Assembly: GCA_027422505.1 (NCBI GenBank)
Contig: JAPQWV010000124.1
Span: 496,001-560,000, forward strand
Direction: 5' to 3'
Source: Craterostigma plantagineum
Taxonomy: Eukaryota; Streptophyta; Magnoliopsida; Lamiales; Linderniaceae
Length of the DNA stretch: 64,000 nucleotides
This document shows, piece by piece, positions 31,463-42,865 of this stretch. The notes beneath the pieces were generated by a model that saw only the letters and a list, made by a program, of their open reading frames with translations, searched no databases and had not been told where the DNA came from. The position numbers were made by a program, and so were the translations under genes. Numbering within the stretch: the stretch's first letter is position 1; every line of letters starts with the position of its first letter.

Positions 31463-31765
31463 TATGAAAATTGGCAAGTCAGTACATCTGAAGAATTTTT
31501 TTTATATAAGTACTCATCCGATTGTGTATACCGTTTCTTAGTCTTGACGTATATTTTTATATGTGTATTACGTATCACGTCCCGCGTTTATATGATACTC
31601 ATATATGGCATCTATATATGTTCTATATGGGTACCTAAATATGTTCTGTGACGTACTTGCGGCGAAACATGTACCAATGTGCAAAAAACTTATTCTAATA
31701 GGTACGTACATATAAAAAAATATGACAGGATACTGACTTGCGAATTTTTTATATTAATTATTTTT
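31463..31765 (-). repeat. GTACC-rich dispersed inverted-repeat element, copy D (shorter)
   Basis: The left end (ttggcaagtcagtacatctg) and right end (gatactgacttgcgaatttt) form inverted matches. The interior contains family blocks such as tatatgggtacctaaatatg, gacgtacttgcggcgaaaca and ataggtacgtacatataaaa. Orientation is opposite to copies A and B. It is about 100 bp shorter than the others, having lost part of the internal GTACC tandem. No coding capacity. Confidence 0.65.
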
Positions 31766-32159
31766 CTGTAGATACCCCGTGAAGAAATATGAAAAAGAAG
31801 TATTTTTCATCGGTGGGGTTGGTATACAAATTCAAATCATGAGTGTATGACATTTGATGGTTTCATTTATAAACTAGTATATATAGGGTAAGAACATAAT
31901 TGCATCTACCAAGCATATGAAAAAGGCTTGCTTTCTCTTGTCTCCTTTTTGGTTAATGTTGGGGAGGAATTGAATCGTATTTACTGCAAATTTGCACGAA
32001 TGATAAGAGACAAGCAACATATAAAGTCAAAAGATGGGAGGCTAATTTTCTTTTAAATGTTCCCAACTTAAAATTTGACAATACCCGAGTTTCTAAAAAA
32101 TGGGCATATCATAAGAATCGCATTTCACAAATTTTATTCTTTATTACAATTATTTTTTG

Positions 32160-32575
32160 GTGTATCTACAGAAAATACCTATTTACATAAAATTTTTACA
32201 AGTCAGACCCCCTGTCAGAAATTTTTTAATATAAGTACCCGTTCGATTGTATGTATCATTTTTCCAGCTTTGACGTACCTTTCTGTTGTGTATTAAGTAC
32301 CATATCACGCGTATATATGGTACCCACATATAGTACCTATATACGGTGTATATGGTACCTTAATGTGTTGTATGATGTACTATTTTCTCACTGTATTACG
32401 TACCACAATATGTTTTCATATGGTATCTAAATGTGTTCAATGACGTACTTGCGGCGAAACGGGTACCAATCTGCAAAAAAATTATTCTGACAGGTACATG
32501 CATATAAAAAAATTTGACAAGGATCTGATTTTTGGATTTTTTATATAAATGGGTATTTATGTGTAATGACTCCTT
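32160..32575 (-). repeat. GTACC-rich dispersed inverted-repeat element, copy E
   Basis: Starts near tacctatttacataaaa with caagtcagaccccctgtcag. It continues with tacgtacc/tggtacc units (tatatggtacccacatatag, tatggtaccttaatgtgttg, cgtaccacaatatgttttca), then gacgtacttgcggcgaaacg. It ends tttatataaatgggtattta and tgtgtaatgactcc. Opposite orientation to copy A and nearly full length. No coding capacity. Confidence 0.7.
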
Positions 32576-32870
32576 TTTTTCAAATTTCTTTATTATGATT
32601 ATTGTAATAATAAAAAAAAGACCAAAATGGGCATTTAATGGCATTTAAGTAAGCTCGATAAAGCCCATTCAAAGGCCCATTAAAAAGCCCACTCCTTCCA
32701 CGCGTTCCCATCGCGCGTGCGCATCAAACCTTGCTACAACGCCAAGGAAACAAACTGAATTTTGTACATGAATGAATCTGCTATACAGACGATTCGATTC
32801 AAGGAAGGAAGAAAAGTAGACAAAAGATAGAAAAAAATGATGTCTTTGTACAAATGCGTGGATAATATAT

Positions 32871-33107
32871 TCATCCATCCATCTGTGAATGGTTTGAGCT
32901 CACTCGTTTCGCATATGAAACGACTGCCTTGGCCCATTTCTTGATTCCATCTTTGAGCTTCTTCGAATCTATTCGCTTCAGAGACTTCACTTCATCGGAA
33001 TCGACGCCTATGATCTCCATTAAAGAGAAGGAGAAGCAACGGTCGAAACCCTTGCTGCTTTTTCTCGTCGATTTGACGAACTTCTCGCCGATGGAATCTT
33101 CCTCCAT
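32871..33107 (-). CDS. Small conserved plant protein of unknown function
   Basis: This is a single-exon 78-codon frame with ATG at 33107, beginning MEEDSIGEKFVKSTRKSSKG. The core reads GFDRCFSFSLMEIIGVDSDE, then VKSLKRIDSKKLKDGIKKWA and KAVVSYAKRVSS. It is basic, with an amphipathic Lys-rich helix. Its pattern (basic head, RCFSFSLMEI, then LK.ID..KLK..IKKWAKAVV.YA) resembles short plant proteins sometimes labelled Josephin-like, although there is no Josephin protease catalytic core. I do not assign a function. An upstream in-frame TTG extension (to 33122) has no ATG. Confidence 0.6.
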   Translation of the reverse strand: MEEDSIGEKFVKSTRKSSKGFDRCFSFSLMEIIGVDSDEVKSLKRIDSKKLKDGIKKWAKAVVSYAKRVSSNHSQMDG

Positions 33108-35270
33108 GTAATAAAACAACAACAGCTCTGTTTTCTTCTGCTATGCTATGCCCTGTAAGCATTTAAATGGTTTATTACAGAGGGCAAAAAGAATGTTTCT
33201 TCTTTCCTTATGATGCGTGCTGTGTACGTGAATGCATTTGACTTCTGTGACCTTTTCAAAACGTGCTAGATAGTATCCAACTTAATCAAATCAAATATAT
33301 ATTCCACTGCAGGCAAGTTGGGGTTTTTATTGCTTGCTTGGCAAGAACAACGCAAACTTTGACCCTTCCTTTTATTTCTACTTCTTCAGCAGATAAAGGC
33401 AATGAGGTTAATCGAATATGTTGTAGCAGAAAATTTGCAGAGAACAAATGGTAGAAGCAGCCAATAAGAGCAACGAAAGAAATCATATTGTTTGACAAAC
33501 ACCCTCGGATGATAGGTCTAGGAAGCAAACGAGGAAGCTTGCTCTGTTTCTTGGTTGAAAATCAGGACACTCTCAGTTAGTTGCATATACGTTGTTGAAC
33601 TCAAGCCATGTATGTAACCAAGATTGCCAAGTCTTTCCTCATTGCCTTAAATTCAGTGATCAAGATTGAAGAGCAGGTGGCACAAGCCATGTATGTAACT
33701 TCAAAATGAGTATCAGAGAGAGTTCAAGAAAGCAAGAAGATACGGCAAAAGGGTCACTACGAAATAGACCTTTAAGGAAATGAAAGTTGTACTTACACTG
33801 AGAAGTGGGAGGCCACCATACATTTCTTTCTGTATGTCAAAGCATCGGAGGCAATAGAGAAGATTTTTATAAGGCACGCCATGAATCTGATGCTGCTCAA
33901 AACAGGGGACATTAGCGAAGCAGAACAAGAGAAAATGCCTTGAAAACAACAAAATGAGTAACCTACAATTTGAAGAGTTCATCAGAATGAATTAAAGATT
34001 GAATTTCTATTTTCTGGTACCAAGAATCGATAACAGCCGACGGCGCAATTGGGTTTTAGCGAAGCTGATAAATTTCATCGATAGAGCAGAAAAGACGAGA
34101 TTTTGACGAACGAAAAGTATTTCCAGATCAAGAACTGCCCCGAAACCGAAATTGGCTTTTACCATAGACAAACAAAAGATCAAAAACCCAATAGCAGGTA
34201 AAAGATGATGATGAGGACTGCAGATAATTGTTTGTCCGCTGAATATCCTCTTCGAGTAACTAAAACGAAATCGCAGAGAGATAGATAAGGATCCATCCTT
34301 CCCTTCGGCTCTATTTTTAGAAGAGAGCAGAACAGAACAGAACAAAAAAGCTAAGCTTGGCAGTGATGAGTCACTGACTGACTCACCTTTCTAATCCTCT
34401 GTTGCTCAGTCCCACCATAGTCGGGACACCAGCACCGTAATCGCCGCACATCTTGAGTTCCAAGAAAGATCACAGCCGTCGATTCAGTTTAACCTAGAAA
34501 GCCGCGTACTTATTGGTAATTTTAGACACTAGGGGACTTGCTGTTGCTAACAAGTGCGCATGTGAGACAAGTGTACGAGGGACTTGTGTACCACTGTGGT
34601 GCCTCATCGCAGCTCTTTTAAGTTTCGTTACCCTTTTTTTCTTCTCTTCTACAGAATCTCTCTCTCTCTCTGACTTAGGTCTCTGCCGTTTCTTTGAGGG
34701 CTTCTCAAAAGGTTGCTAGAAAGGCTTTCCTTCGATCCTCTGTTCTCTAAACAAGCGTGGTGGTTTTATGCACGTCCACGAAGCAGAACAGCACAGCTTA
34801 GGCACGCATAGACTCCCACCGCTTTCATTACCCCTGCATCTAAAGCTGACTTTTAGGTAGTAAAAACTCCCTGCCGCTCGAAGTGATTTCAGAGGAAAAG
34901 AAAGCCCTTTTTTGGTAATCTTAGAATGGGCTGGAAACTTGTCGAATGACGCAGAAAAAAACGGATTTTGCCGACCCAAACGGAAGCCGTCTTTTGCTTG
35001 AATCTCGCCAGATCCATCCGCCGTTTTCCCTCTCTTGATTCGTCTTTGTATTCAGGTAGGTTTCGGTTCATGGGTCTTTTGCTTCTCCTTAGGGTTGCTC
35101 TTTCCGTGGGTCGGTTCAGCTCCTAGCAGCTATTTCGTGCCTAAAGCTTTCCCTGATTGAAATTCCCTTCTTTCTCGTCTGTGCAGGCGGCGAATGGTGA
35201 ATGAAGGCGGTTCTTAGGGTTTTAATTTTGTTTCTTGCTTAGTGAGTTCGTTCGACGTTGCTGTTTGCGA
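33108..35270. other. Intergenic region and leader of the PWWP gene
   Basis: I recognise no protein here. 33110-34350 has several minor open frames (for example 34007-34345 minus) without family resemblance; a non-coding transcript cannot be excluded. 34600-35270 looks like a transcribed leader for the PWWP gene: a CT-rich run at about 34656-34674, a splice-donor-like caggtaggt near 35055 and an acceptor tgtgcag near 35186. Confidence 0.5.
34367..34385. promoter_or_regulatory. Inverted pair of TGAGTCA (GCN4/AP-1-like bZIP) sites
   Basis: TGAGTCA (34367-34373) and TGACTCA (34379-34385) are inverted 7-mers separated by five bases. Plant bZIP factors of the GCN4/Opaque2 type bind this core. The pair lies about 270 bp upstream of the CT-rich likely leader of the PWWP gene. 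Function is inferred from the motif alone. Confidence 0.35.
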
Positions 35271-37530
35271 ATGGGGGCTAGCCCTGTAGTGGACCCAAGC
35301 AAGGTAATCGACCCATCGATTGGTTCGTTGGTGTGGGTTCGTCGAAGAAATGGATGGTGGTGGCCTGGTCAAATCATCAGCGAAGATGATCTCCCCGAGG
35401 GTTGCATTCAAATGCCTAGATCAGGGACGCCTGTTAAGCTTCTGGGTAAAGAGGAAGCAATTGTGTGAGTTTTGTTTTGCAGTATCTCTGTTATTTTGAT
35501 TCATTTCCCTGAGATTACTGTCTGAAATTGCTTGGAGATAGTTTTCTGGGCTCAATTGGCTTGTTTCTTACCACTCGGGTTATAGTTCTTCGGTTAAAAG
35601 GTGTCATTGAACCAAGAATTTCCCTGTTGGTTGAATTCTGAATATGGTCTGTGAACCAAGAATATCTCTGTTTGTTGAATTTAGTAACCTCTTTCATGTC
35701 AAAATTTGGAAAGCGTTGCTCGTTGGTTCAATTTAATCGTTGAGGCACATATACTAATAGTTTGGTGCAAAATTAGCCATGAGTGAGTGAGTGAGCTCTT
35801 CTTATGAAAGTCCCATCTGTTTATTGTCAATCTTGATGTGAAGTAGTCACTAGTTTACGATTTCTTGTCCAAATTCTTTCAGGGATTGGTACAATCTTGA
35901 GAAATCGAAGAGAGTAAAACCTTTTCGTTGTGGAGAGTACACTGAATGCATCGAAAAAGCCATGGCCGCCGCTTCAAACGTCTCCAAAAAGAGAGTAAAA
36001 TACGCACGAAGGGAAGATGCCATTCTTGAAGCCTTAGACCTCGAACGTGCCTCCCTCAGTAAAACCCAATCCCCCGTCGTTCTTAGTCAAGAAAAGGAGG
36101 AGAAGGAAGAACAGTGCACCGTAGAAGGATCGCAATCTTCGCTTCGATCCGATAAAGCAATGGAAAACGTTATTGTCAAATCAGAAGTTGACTCCACCTC
36201 GGGCCAAGAACTATCTCAGTCGGGCGTTTCGTTCGAAGAACCCTCAAATCAAATTCAAACAGCAGGCAAAAACCCCAGCAAGTGTAACGATTCTGAAGAC
36301 GATGGAAATGAAGGAGCAAAGAAGCGTATGAAAGGGCTAGAAGATCTCGGCATGTGTGTAGCAGCAGCATCATCATCATCTTCGCCTTCGAAGAGAAAAA
36401 GCTCCCAAATCTCTCATGCCCACGAATTGCTGAAGAGGAAGAGCAAACGCCGCGCGTTGACCAAGGTTTTGGAGTCAACCACGATGGTCCCTAGCCGGGT
36501 CGACCCTGACGATTTGTCGGGTTCGAATGGATCTGCTTCTGATGAAAAGCCCATCGTTTGTCAAGAATCTAATGGGTCGAAGACGAATAGCTCCCTTCTT
36601 ACCAATGGAGTCTCTTGCGATGGAACTGCTGCAGTACTGCCTGGAAATTCAGACCAAGAACCCTCTCAGAGCTTATTCGACGTGCCATTAGTTGCTGAAG
36701 AAAAGTGTGCTCATGGTACGATCTTACTCGCTTTTGCGATATTATTTTGTCTGATGATGAGCGTATTGCTGAAAATTTGCCCGAATATCTCAGATCCTTA
36801 CAAAGCGAACAATTCGACGGAGAAAAGCACCTCAGAGTGGCAGCTAAAGGGGAAGAGGAATTCAAGATCAAGAAAGAGCGACGAAGCAGAAACGAATAAC
36901 GTCAATCCCTCCAAAGAAAACGAACCCTCGAGTGGCCCGATTGAAAACTCGGGCCCCACATCCAGGCCCGTTACGGAAATCCAAGGCGAGCCCATTTCTC
37001 AGAGGCTTCTACCTTGTCGATCGACTCGCTTCACTCCCCACCCAAAGTACGACTCCTCTGATTTTTCTGTGAGCCATCGCCGAACTACTATTGGCTCGGG
37101 CCTGTACGAAGTCGAGTTGCGGTTAGAAGCTACTTCCCCGACCCATAATGCGCCTCTTATTTCTCTTACGAGCAAGATTTTCGAACAGCCAATCAGAGGC
37201 TATCCAATCGACGTGGAAATTCTAGAAGATGGGCACTGCGATCTTATTACAGTATCAGAAAGCTACAGCAATACTTCTCAGTTGAACTACAAAATGCCTT
37301 TACGGCGATCGAAGGCGCCCCACAAAGGGAGGAAAAAGGCGAAGAAGAAGTACAACAAATCGAATAAGAAGAAGAAGAGTGGGGAGAAGATTAGAAAGCT
37401 GTCTTCTTTATCGAGTAGTAAGGTTCCCCTTGTGGAGAAGGTGAATGCTCCTCTGTTGGCCTGCGTTCCTTTGAAAGTAGTCTTTAGTAGGATTAATGCA
37501 GATTTGAACAGTTCGGTAATAATAAGGTGA
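35271..37530 (+). CDS. PWWP-domain protein, At1g51745-like
   Basis: PWWP domains bind nucleosomes and methylated histone tails, so a nuclear chromatin role is likely. Exon 1 (35271-35464) encodes MGASPVVDPSKVIDPSIGSL, then VWVRRRNGWWWPGQIISEDD, the PWWP core with WWPG in place of PWWP. Exon 2 (35883-36715) continues DWYNLEKSKRVKPFRCGEYT and then a long Ser/Lys/Glu-rich disordered region. Exon 3 (36794-37530) contains STSEWQLKGKRNSRSRK, LYEVELRLEATSP, GYPIDVEILEDGHCDLITVS, a strongly basic stretch (RGRKKAKKKYNKSNKKKK-like), a likely nuclear signal, and ends LKVVFSRINADLNSSVIIR. The splices (GT|GTGAGT to CAG at 35882; G|GTACGA to CAG at 36793) give a 587-residue protein. The second intron is in frame and stop-free. 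Architecture fits the uncharacterised At1g51745-like family. Confidence 0.85.
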
Positions 37531-38789
37531 AGGGATTATGTTAGTGTATTGTCTGATTGTTTTACGACTTGAAACCTTTTTTTCCTGGGAAGTTTTGGTT
37601 GGATTTATGATGTGCAAGTTCATAGTTTATACCAATACTGTTGAATGTTGATCCGAGGTTGCTAATCGAACAAGTATGAACAAATATGTAATTTTCAAAT
37701 TTAAAATATTTTGCAGGATTGGCATCTTGAATAATGATATTATGGAGTTTGAGAAAATTAGAGTTAAAATAAAAATCTTCGGCATTGTGTAGGAAGCAAT
37801 ATGATGATTGATATGAAGCCCACTTTTATTAAGCAGATTAACGTCGGGGTTCATAGCTTGACCACTCTTTGATTCGTAAATGTGTAATAATTTTTAGGCC
37901 CAATTCTACTATTGATTGATTTTGGTAAATAATTTACTTTGATTTTTACCTTAGATATGATGACCTGCGGCTGAGCATATATTTAAGAGGTTAACATTTG
38001 GCTTTTACTTGTAGACCTCTCGCTTTGTTAGAGGTGTTTTTTTCCATAATGATTATTATATTATTGATGTATAGTATATGTTATTATTTTTTTTTATAAC
38101 ATAGACCACCGAATCTGTATGTTTCCCAAGGGAATATAGTGCTGCTTAATAGTTATCGGTTTCAACCCTCCATCTCACGGATTTTTACTACTTTGCCTTA
38201 CTTTACTACTCTTACCATGTGTGCTTTATGGCTTAAAAAAATAATATGACCATGTAATAGTAATAGTAATTCCTTCAGATAAACTATTCTTATTGTTCTC
38301 ATCATGGAGTTTTCTTCATTTGTTTATTTGTCTTAGTTAGCCTACAATTTCCTAGGCAAATATTTTGGGGTGTTTGTGGTCAAGTTGGCTAAATTTAAGG
38401 GTCAAAATGGTTACAAGATAATGCATATATATACACATACAACACATTGTATATATATAAGTGAGGGGAAACAAAGCGTTGAGTTTGACACCTAAATATT
38501 TGAGATATAAGAATTTAATTTGAACAATAATGAAATGATATGGGGAGGCATTATTCATTGAGCTGTAACGATGGGGTGCATGTGGGGTTAGCTATAATAA
38601 GTCTTCAATGTCTGCGTGCATTTGTTGTCTTTATTTGGTCTATCTTTGCGTCCGTTCGTGTGAAATGAAAATAGAATAATATTTAATGTTAAATATCACT
38701 ATGTAAAAGTTAAATAAATACCTCATACCATGCCGTTATATTATTTTATTTTAATCAATACTTATGGGCTAACTTCAACTAAATCCTCC

Positions 38790-40410
38790 TTCCCCTATTT
38801 CTATCAACTAACTCCCCATTCCATATTATTTTTTAGCAAAATCCCTAAATAAAATAATCTTACACATAACTCCCCATGGACGATTTTGTCCCTCTATTAA
38901 TTTCCACACCCTTACCCAAACTTGTAGTACCAATATACGTATATCTGTAGTACCAATGTATAGATGTTCGTGGTATCATTCCGTGGTATCCTTACCCAAA
39001 CTTGTAGTACCAATGTACGTATGTTTGTAGTACCAATGTATACATGTCCGTGGTACCAATATACGTATGTTTGCCCCTCTCCTAATTTCCACACTCTTCT
39101 CTCTCCTTACCCAAACTTGCAGTATTAATATACGTATGTTTGTAGTACGAATGTATGGATGTTCGTGGTACCATTCCCTGAGCTAGTGTAGTACCATATG
39201 TAGGTTACTTATAGTATCTTTTCCGTACCATGTGCTAAACTATCGCAACTCCTACACTAAATTGTGGTACCACTATACATATATTGTAGTACCAATATAT
39301 AGATGTTCGTGGTACCGTATCGTATGCTAGTGTGGTACCATGAGTAGGTTACTTGTAGTATCAATATCTATGGTAACAGTCACGGACCAAAATAATTCAG
39401 GGCGTCGAAAAATTCCTTACCCAAACTTGAAGTACCAATATACGTATGTTTGTAGTACCACTGTATAGATGTTCTTTGTACCATATCGTGAGCTACTGTA
39501 GTTCCATACGTAGGCTAGTTGAGGTAAACACATGGTACGAAAAGATACCACAAGTAACCCACGTATGTAACCACATACGTTATGGTACCATGAACATCTA
39601 TACATTGGTACTACAACCATACGTATATTGGTACTTCAAGTTTGAGTAAGGAATTTTTTGACGTCATTTGAATTATTTTTGGTCCGTGACTGTCACCATA
39701 GATATCGGTACCACAAGTAACCTACTCATGGTACCACACTAGCTTACGGTACGGTACCACGAACATCTGTATATTGGTACTACAAATATATGTATAGTGG
39801 TACTACTATTTAGCGTAGGAGTTGCGATAGTTAAGCACATGGTACGGAAAAGATACTACAAGTAACCTACGTATGGTACTACATTAGCTCATAGAATGGT
39901 ACCACGAATATCCATACATTCGTACTACAAACATACGTATATTGGTACTGCAAGTTTTGGTAAGGAAAGAGAAGTGTGGAAATTAGTAGAGGGGCAAACA
40001 TACGTATATTGGTACCACGAACATCTATACATTGGTACTACAAACATACGTACATCGGTATTACATGTTTGGGTAAGGATACCACTGAATGGTAATACGA
40101 ACATCTATACATGGTACTACAAATATACGTATATTGGTACTACAAGTTTGGATAAGGGTATCAAGGAATGGTACCACGAACATCTATACATTGGTACTAC
40201 AAACATACGTATATTGGTACTACGATTGTCCGTGGATGTTGACAGGTTTTTTGGTAATATTGTTGTCTTATAAGGCTAAAATTGTCCATTATGGAGGTAT
40301 TAGGTAGTTATGTGATTTAAAAGTTTGAAATGGGGAGTTTAATGATAAATGAATTGGAAGGGGGAATTAGTTGATTAATAGTTGTAGGGATTTATTTGTA
40401 GATTTGTCAT
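38790..40410. repeat. 1.6 kb foldback of tandem GTACC units
   Basis: The left arm (to about 39535) repeats a unit of about 65 bp built from ttacccaaacttgtagtacc, aatatacgtatgtttgtagt and gtatagatgttcgtggtacc. The right arm carries the reverse complement of the same units. The inverted pair ctatggtaacagtcacggacc (39368) and ggtccgtgactgtcaccatag (39701) sets the axis near 39535, and outer units (38911 and 40155) give the same axis. The outermost ends match more loosely: acacataactccccatgg on the left, and ccattatggaggtattaggtagttatgtg on the right. No protein is encoded. The shared GTACC content and acacataa end suggest kinship with copies A-E. Outer limits and target duplication are uncertain. 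Confidence 0.75.
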
Positions 40411-40642
40411 GCTTAATATAGATATCCTTATTTAACACCCAAAACTCTTCACTCTTATACTCGATTTTAATAGTAACTAAAAAGCTAAAAAGTAGCAAAG
40501 TGCTAATGATTAAACTATTATTAGTGATGGGAAGAAATCTGAATCTTCACAGCGCGCCTGACAAAGCATGAACGGCAGACTAGCCATAAAAGAGGTCGGA
40601 ACTTTTACCATGTATGCATTGTTTCAAAATAACATTATTCAG

Positions 40643-41052
40643 ATATATATATAATCGATTTTCTATGATGCCCACCTACCGTGAGCAACCACCGTGAGCA
40701 CCATAGGCAAATCTCTTCATTTCTTCTGTTTTTTCGATTCTCAACATCGCCAACAACTCCGTAGACCCTCTCATATACATTATTAACCTTAATTGCCTTC
40801 TCAAACACGTTAAGTTTTAGTAAAATCATCACATCGCTCGCCGTCCACATGCGAATAATAAATAATGAATTTTCTTAAAAATTAACGTGCTGGAGAAGGC
40901 AATTAAGGTTAATAATGTATATGGGAGGGTCTACGGAGTTGTTGGCGACGTTGAGAATCGAAAAAACAGAAGAAATGAAGAGATTTGCCTATGGTGCTCA
41001 CGGTGGTTGCTCACGTTAGGTGGACACCATAGCAAATCTCTATATATATATA
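40643..41052. repeat. Near-perfect hairpin, arms of about 190 bp
   Basis: The left arm contains ccgtgagcaaccaccgtgag, ataggcaaatctcttcattt and ccttaattgccttctcaaac. The right arm contains their reverse complements (ctcacggtggttgctcacg, aaatgaagagatttgcctat, gagaaggcaattaagg). The axis is about 40848 and the loop is short. Arms differ by only a few substitutions, so the duplication is recent or is maintained. Either arm reads as a short open frame on the outward strand with no recognised family. It could be a MITE, a captured fragment in foldback form, or a hairpin siRNA/young microRNA locus. Confidence 0.7.
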
Positions 41053-41876
41053 TTATATATATGACACATAATTAATTGCTCTTGATAGAGCAGAGTAGTC
41101 CCCTCCGCTTATATTTATAAATAATAGAAAAAAGAATAATAAAAAAAATAGTTAAACTTCTTACAGAGGTACAGCCCCACTAAAAACTGACAAAGAACGA
41201 CATTTTTTTCCCCAGCCAATGTATCTCTCAATGATCTGTCACTTCATAAAGCAAAAATCAAATAAATTAACAAAATAATGTTTCAGCCTCATCATGGCAG
41301 TCTATAATATAAGATTTCTCTTGCATTGCAAACGTTAGAAGTTTGCTTTTGAAAGCCTTTCTTTCTTCTTCCTTTGCTTAGTTAGCGATAAGAGTCGTTT
41401 TATTTTTTTGTTTTGTAGCTTAAGCGTATTTACTGTCTTTTTTGGCCTTTTTCCATCCTCGAGCAAGCTATCGATCAGTTACATTAATTTCTGTTTCAGT
41501 CCTCGATCTTCCAACTAAATGCGACAAGAATTCTTACAGCAACTAAAGATTCTTACGTTAGCAATGGCCGTTTTTCTTTGAATGGTATTATCAATTTCAG
41601 TTATACACATTATCGTTTTATATTTATATATTTGGTCCTTGCTTGGAGAACGATTTTCAGAAGCCCTTCCATCGCCGTCTTTCTTTTTCTCTCAAGACAC
41701 GCTTTTTTTTTTGTATATCTTTCTCATGATCCATATCTTCATCTTCCCTTTCTGGGTTTTGAGATTTTCTTTTTTTTTCAATATATATGTGTGTGTGCAT
41801 AATATCTTACAACGATTCTCTCTTTTTTAGATCGAGGATCTGAGGTTTATTGCACAGCTGAAGTTTTAGAGATCAA

Positions 41877-42865
41877 ATGGAAAGTTTCGATTGGAGCAAT
41901 TATTATCATTATCTTGATGACAACGTGAGCTTCATCTCAGATGACGTCAGCAATGTTCTCAGTGGAATAAATAACGACGACATTAATGGAGGAAATATCA
42001 TCTCCAAAGATCGCCTGAATTACCCCATTAATAATAAACCCAACGATGATCAAACTGTTCGCCGGAGAAAACCCATGAATTCGCCGATGATAATTCTTCT
42101 GCTATTTTACTCGACCATCATCACCGTCGCCATTACAGATCATCAACCTCGTACTCTCAAGAAGAACATGTCGAATCTTACACTCATGTCCTTGGCGACG
42201 ATCCTATCAAGGGAAGAAAGAGATCATCATCGTCAGAAAATTATGAATATCATCGAAGCCGCAAGAAAGTAACAAAACCCCAGGCCACCAATATATTTCC
42301 ACCTCCGTCGGCGAACATAAGCTTTCAACAGCCGCCGCCGAGCTCGTCTGCAATAAATTCCTCCGAGCCCGACACAGAGGCGATTGCTCAGATGAAGGAG
42401 ATGATATATCGGGCCGCAGCCTTCAGGCCCGTGGACTTTGGGCCCGAAGAATCCATGGAAAAGCCCAGGAGAAAGAACGTGAGGATATCCAACGATCCTC
42501 AGACCGCCGCCGCCAGGCAAAGGAGGGAGAAGATCAGCGAAAAAATTAGGGTTTTGCAGAGGTTGGTCCCAGGCGGTGGAAAGATGGACACTGCTTCCAT
42601 GCTCGAAGAAGCTGCGAATTACATGAGGTTTCTGAGTTCGTGGGTCAAATCGCTCGAATCTTTAGGAGGAGCAGGAGTTCGTCGGAGGATTGACGACGGC
42701 CGCCGTCTCTCATCGCCGGCGATCGATCATAGTTTATTATTATTACCTCCTTCTTCGTCGACTGTTAGCGAAGGTTATTTGGACAGTAATCTCGGATTTA
42801 AGCAGCCACAGTTGTCAATCTTGAATGACAGTTCAGTTCATTATCCTTCTTCTTCTATGAGCTGA
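41877..42865 (+). CDS. bHLH transcription factor, bHLH87/HECATE group, with an apparent frame break
   Basis: HEC-type bHLH proteins act in carpel and meristem development; bHLH87 is a related member. The C-terminal half is clear: DTEAIAQMKEMIYRAAAFRP, then EKPRRKNVRISNDPQTAAAR, basic helix and loop QRREKISEKIRVLQRLVPGG, and KMDTASMLEEAANYMRFLSS. The 'atypical' basic region starts RKNVRIS as in HEC/bHLH87. The N-terminus starts MESFDWSNYYHYLDDNVSFI at 41877 but is in a different frame. The reading that continues into the bHLH runs through THEFADDNSSAILLDHHH and SYTHVLGDDPIKGRKRSSSS, and it becomes continuous if one base is missing at the AAAA run 42068-42071. As written, the first frame stops at 42272. 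Assembly error or a real mutation both fit; no plausible intron covers it. Confidence 0.75.

Larger units (their letters stand above)
31275..32870. other. Intergenic region with two element copies
   Basis: It contains the P450 3' flank, two GTACC-family copies (31463-31765 and 32160-32575) separated by about 400 bp of AT-rich DNA, and the 3' flank of the small gene at 32871. No other gene was recognised. Confidence 0.6.
37531..41876. other. Intergenic region with two large inverted repeats
   Basis: About 4.3 kb with no recognised gene. 37531-38780 is AT-rich (PWWP 3' UTR and flank). 38790-40410 is a large foldback and 40643-41052 is a near-perfect hairpin. 41060-41876 is the promoter and leader of the bHLH gene, with T-rich tracts. 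The repetitive open frames around 39-40 kb (YIGTTN-type repeats) are products of the tandem DNA repeat. Confidence 0.65.

Noticed and set aside
34007..34345. 112-codon minus-strand open frame
   Set aside because: No recognisable motif and no exon continuation; it looks like random open frame in non-coding DNA.
38900..40250. Regularly spaced short repeats that could be taken for a CRISPR array
   Set aside because: The setting is a plant nuclear genome, the units are inverted about a centre and the spacers are themselves repeated.
38912..40307. Open frames with repeated YIGTTN/YVYWY peptides
   Set aside because: They follow the period of the tandem GTACC DNA repeat and occur on both strands of the foldback; the peptide repeat is a by-product of the DNA repeat.
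40635..41075. Two similar short open frames (KAIKVNNVY...EEICLW) on opposite strands
   Set aside because: They are the two arms of one hairpin read outward. No protein family was recognised, so they are listed as a repeat, not genes.
41880..42272. First bHLH frame continuing to 42272 (KPMNSPMIILLLFYSTIITV)
   Set aside because: The hydrophobic tail is out of frame with the bHLH domain and unlike the family; the alternative frame gives a sensible linker.
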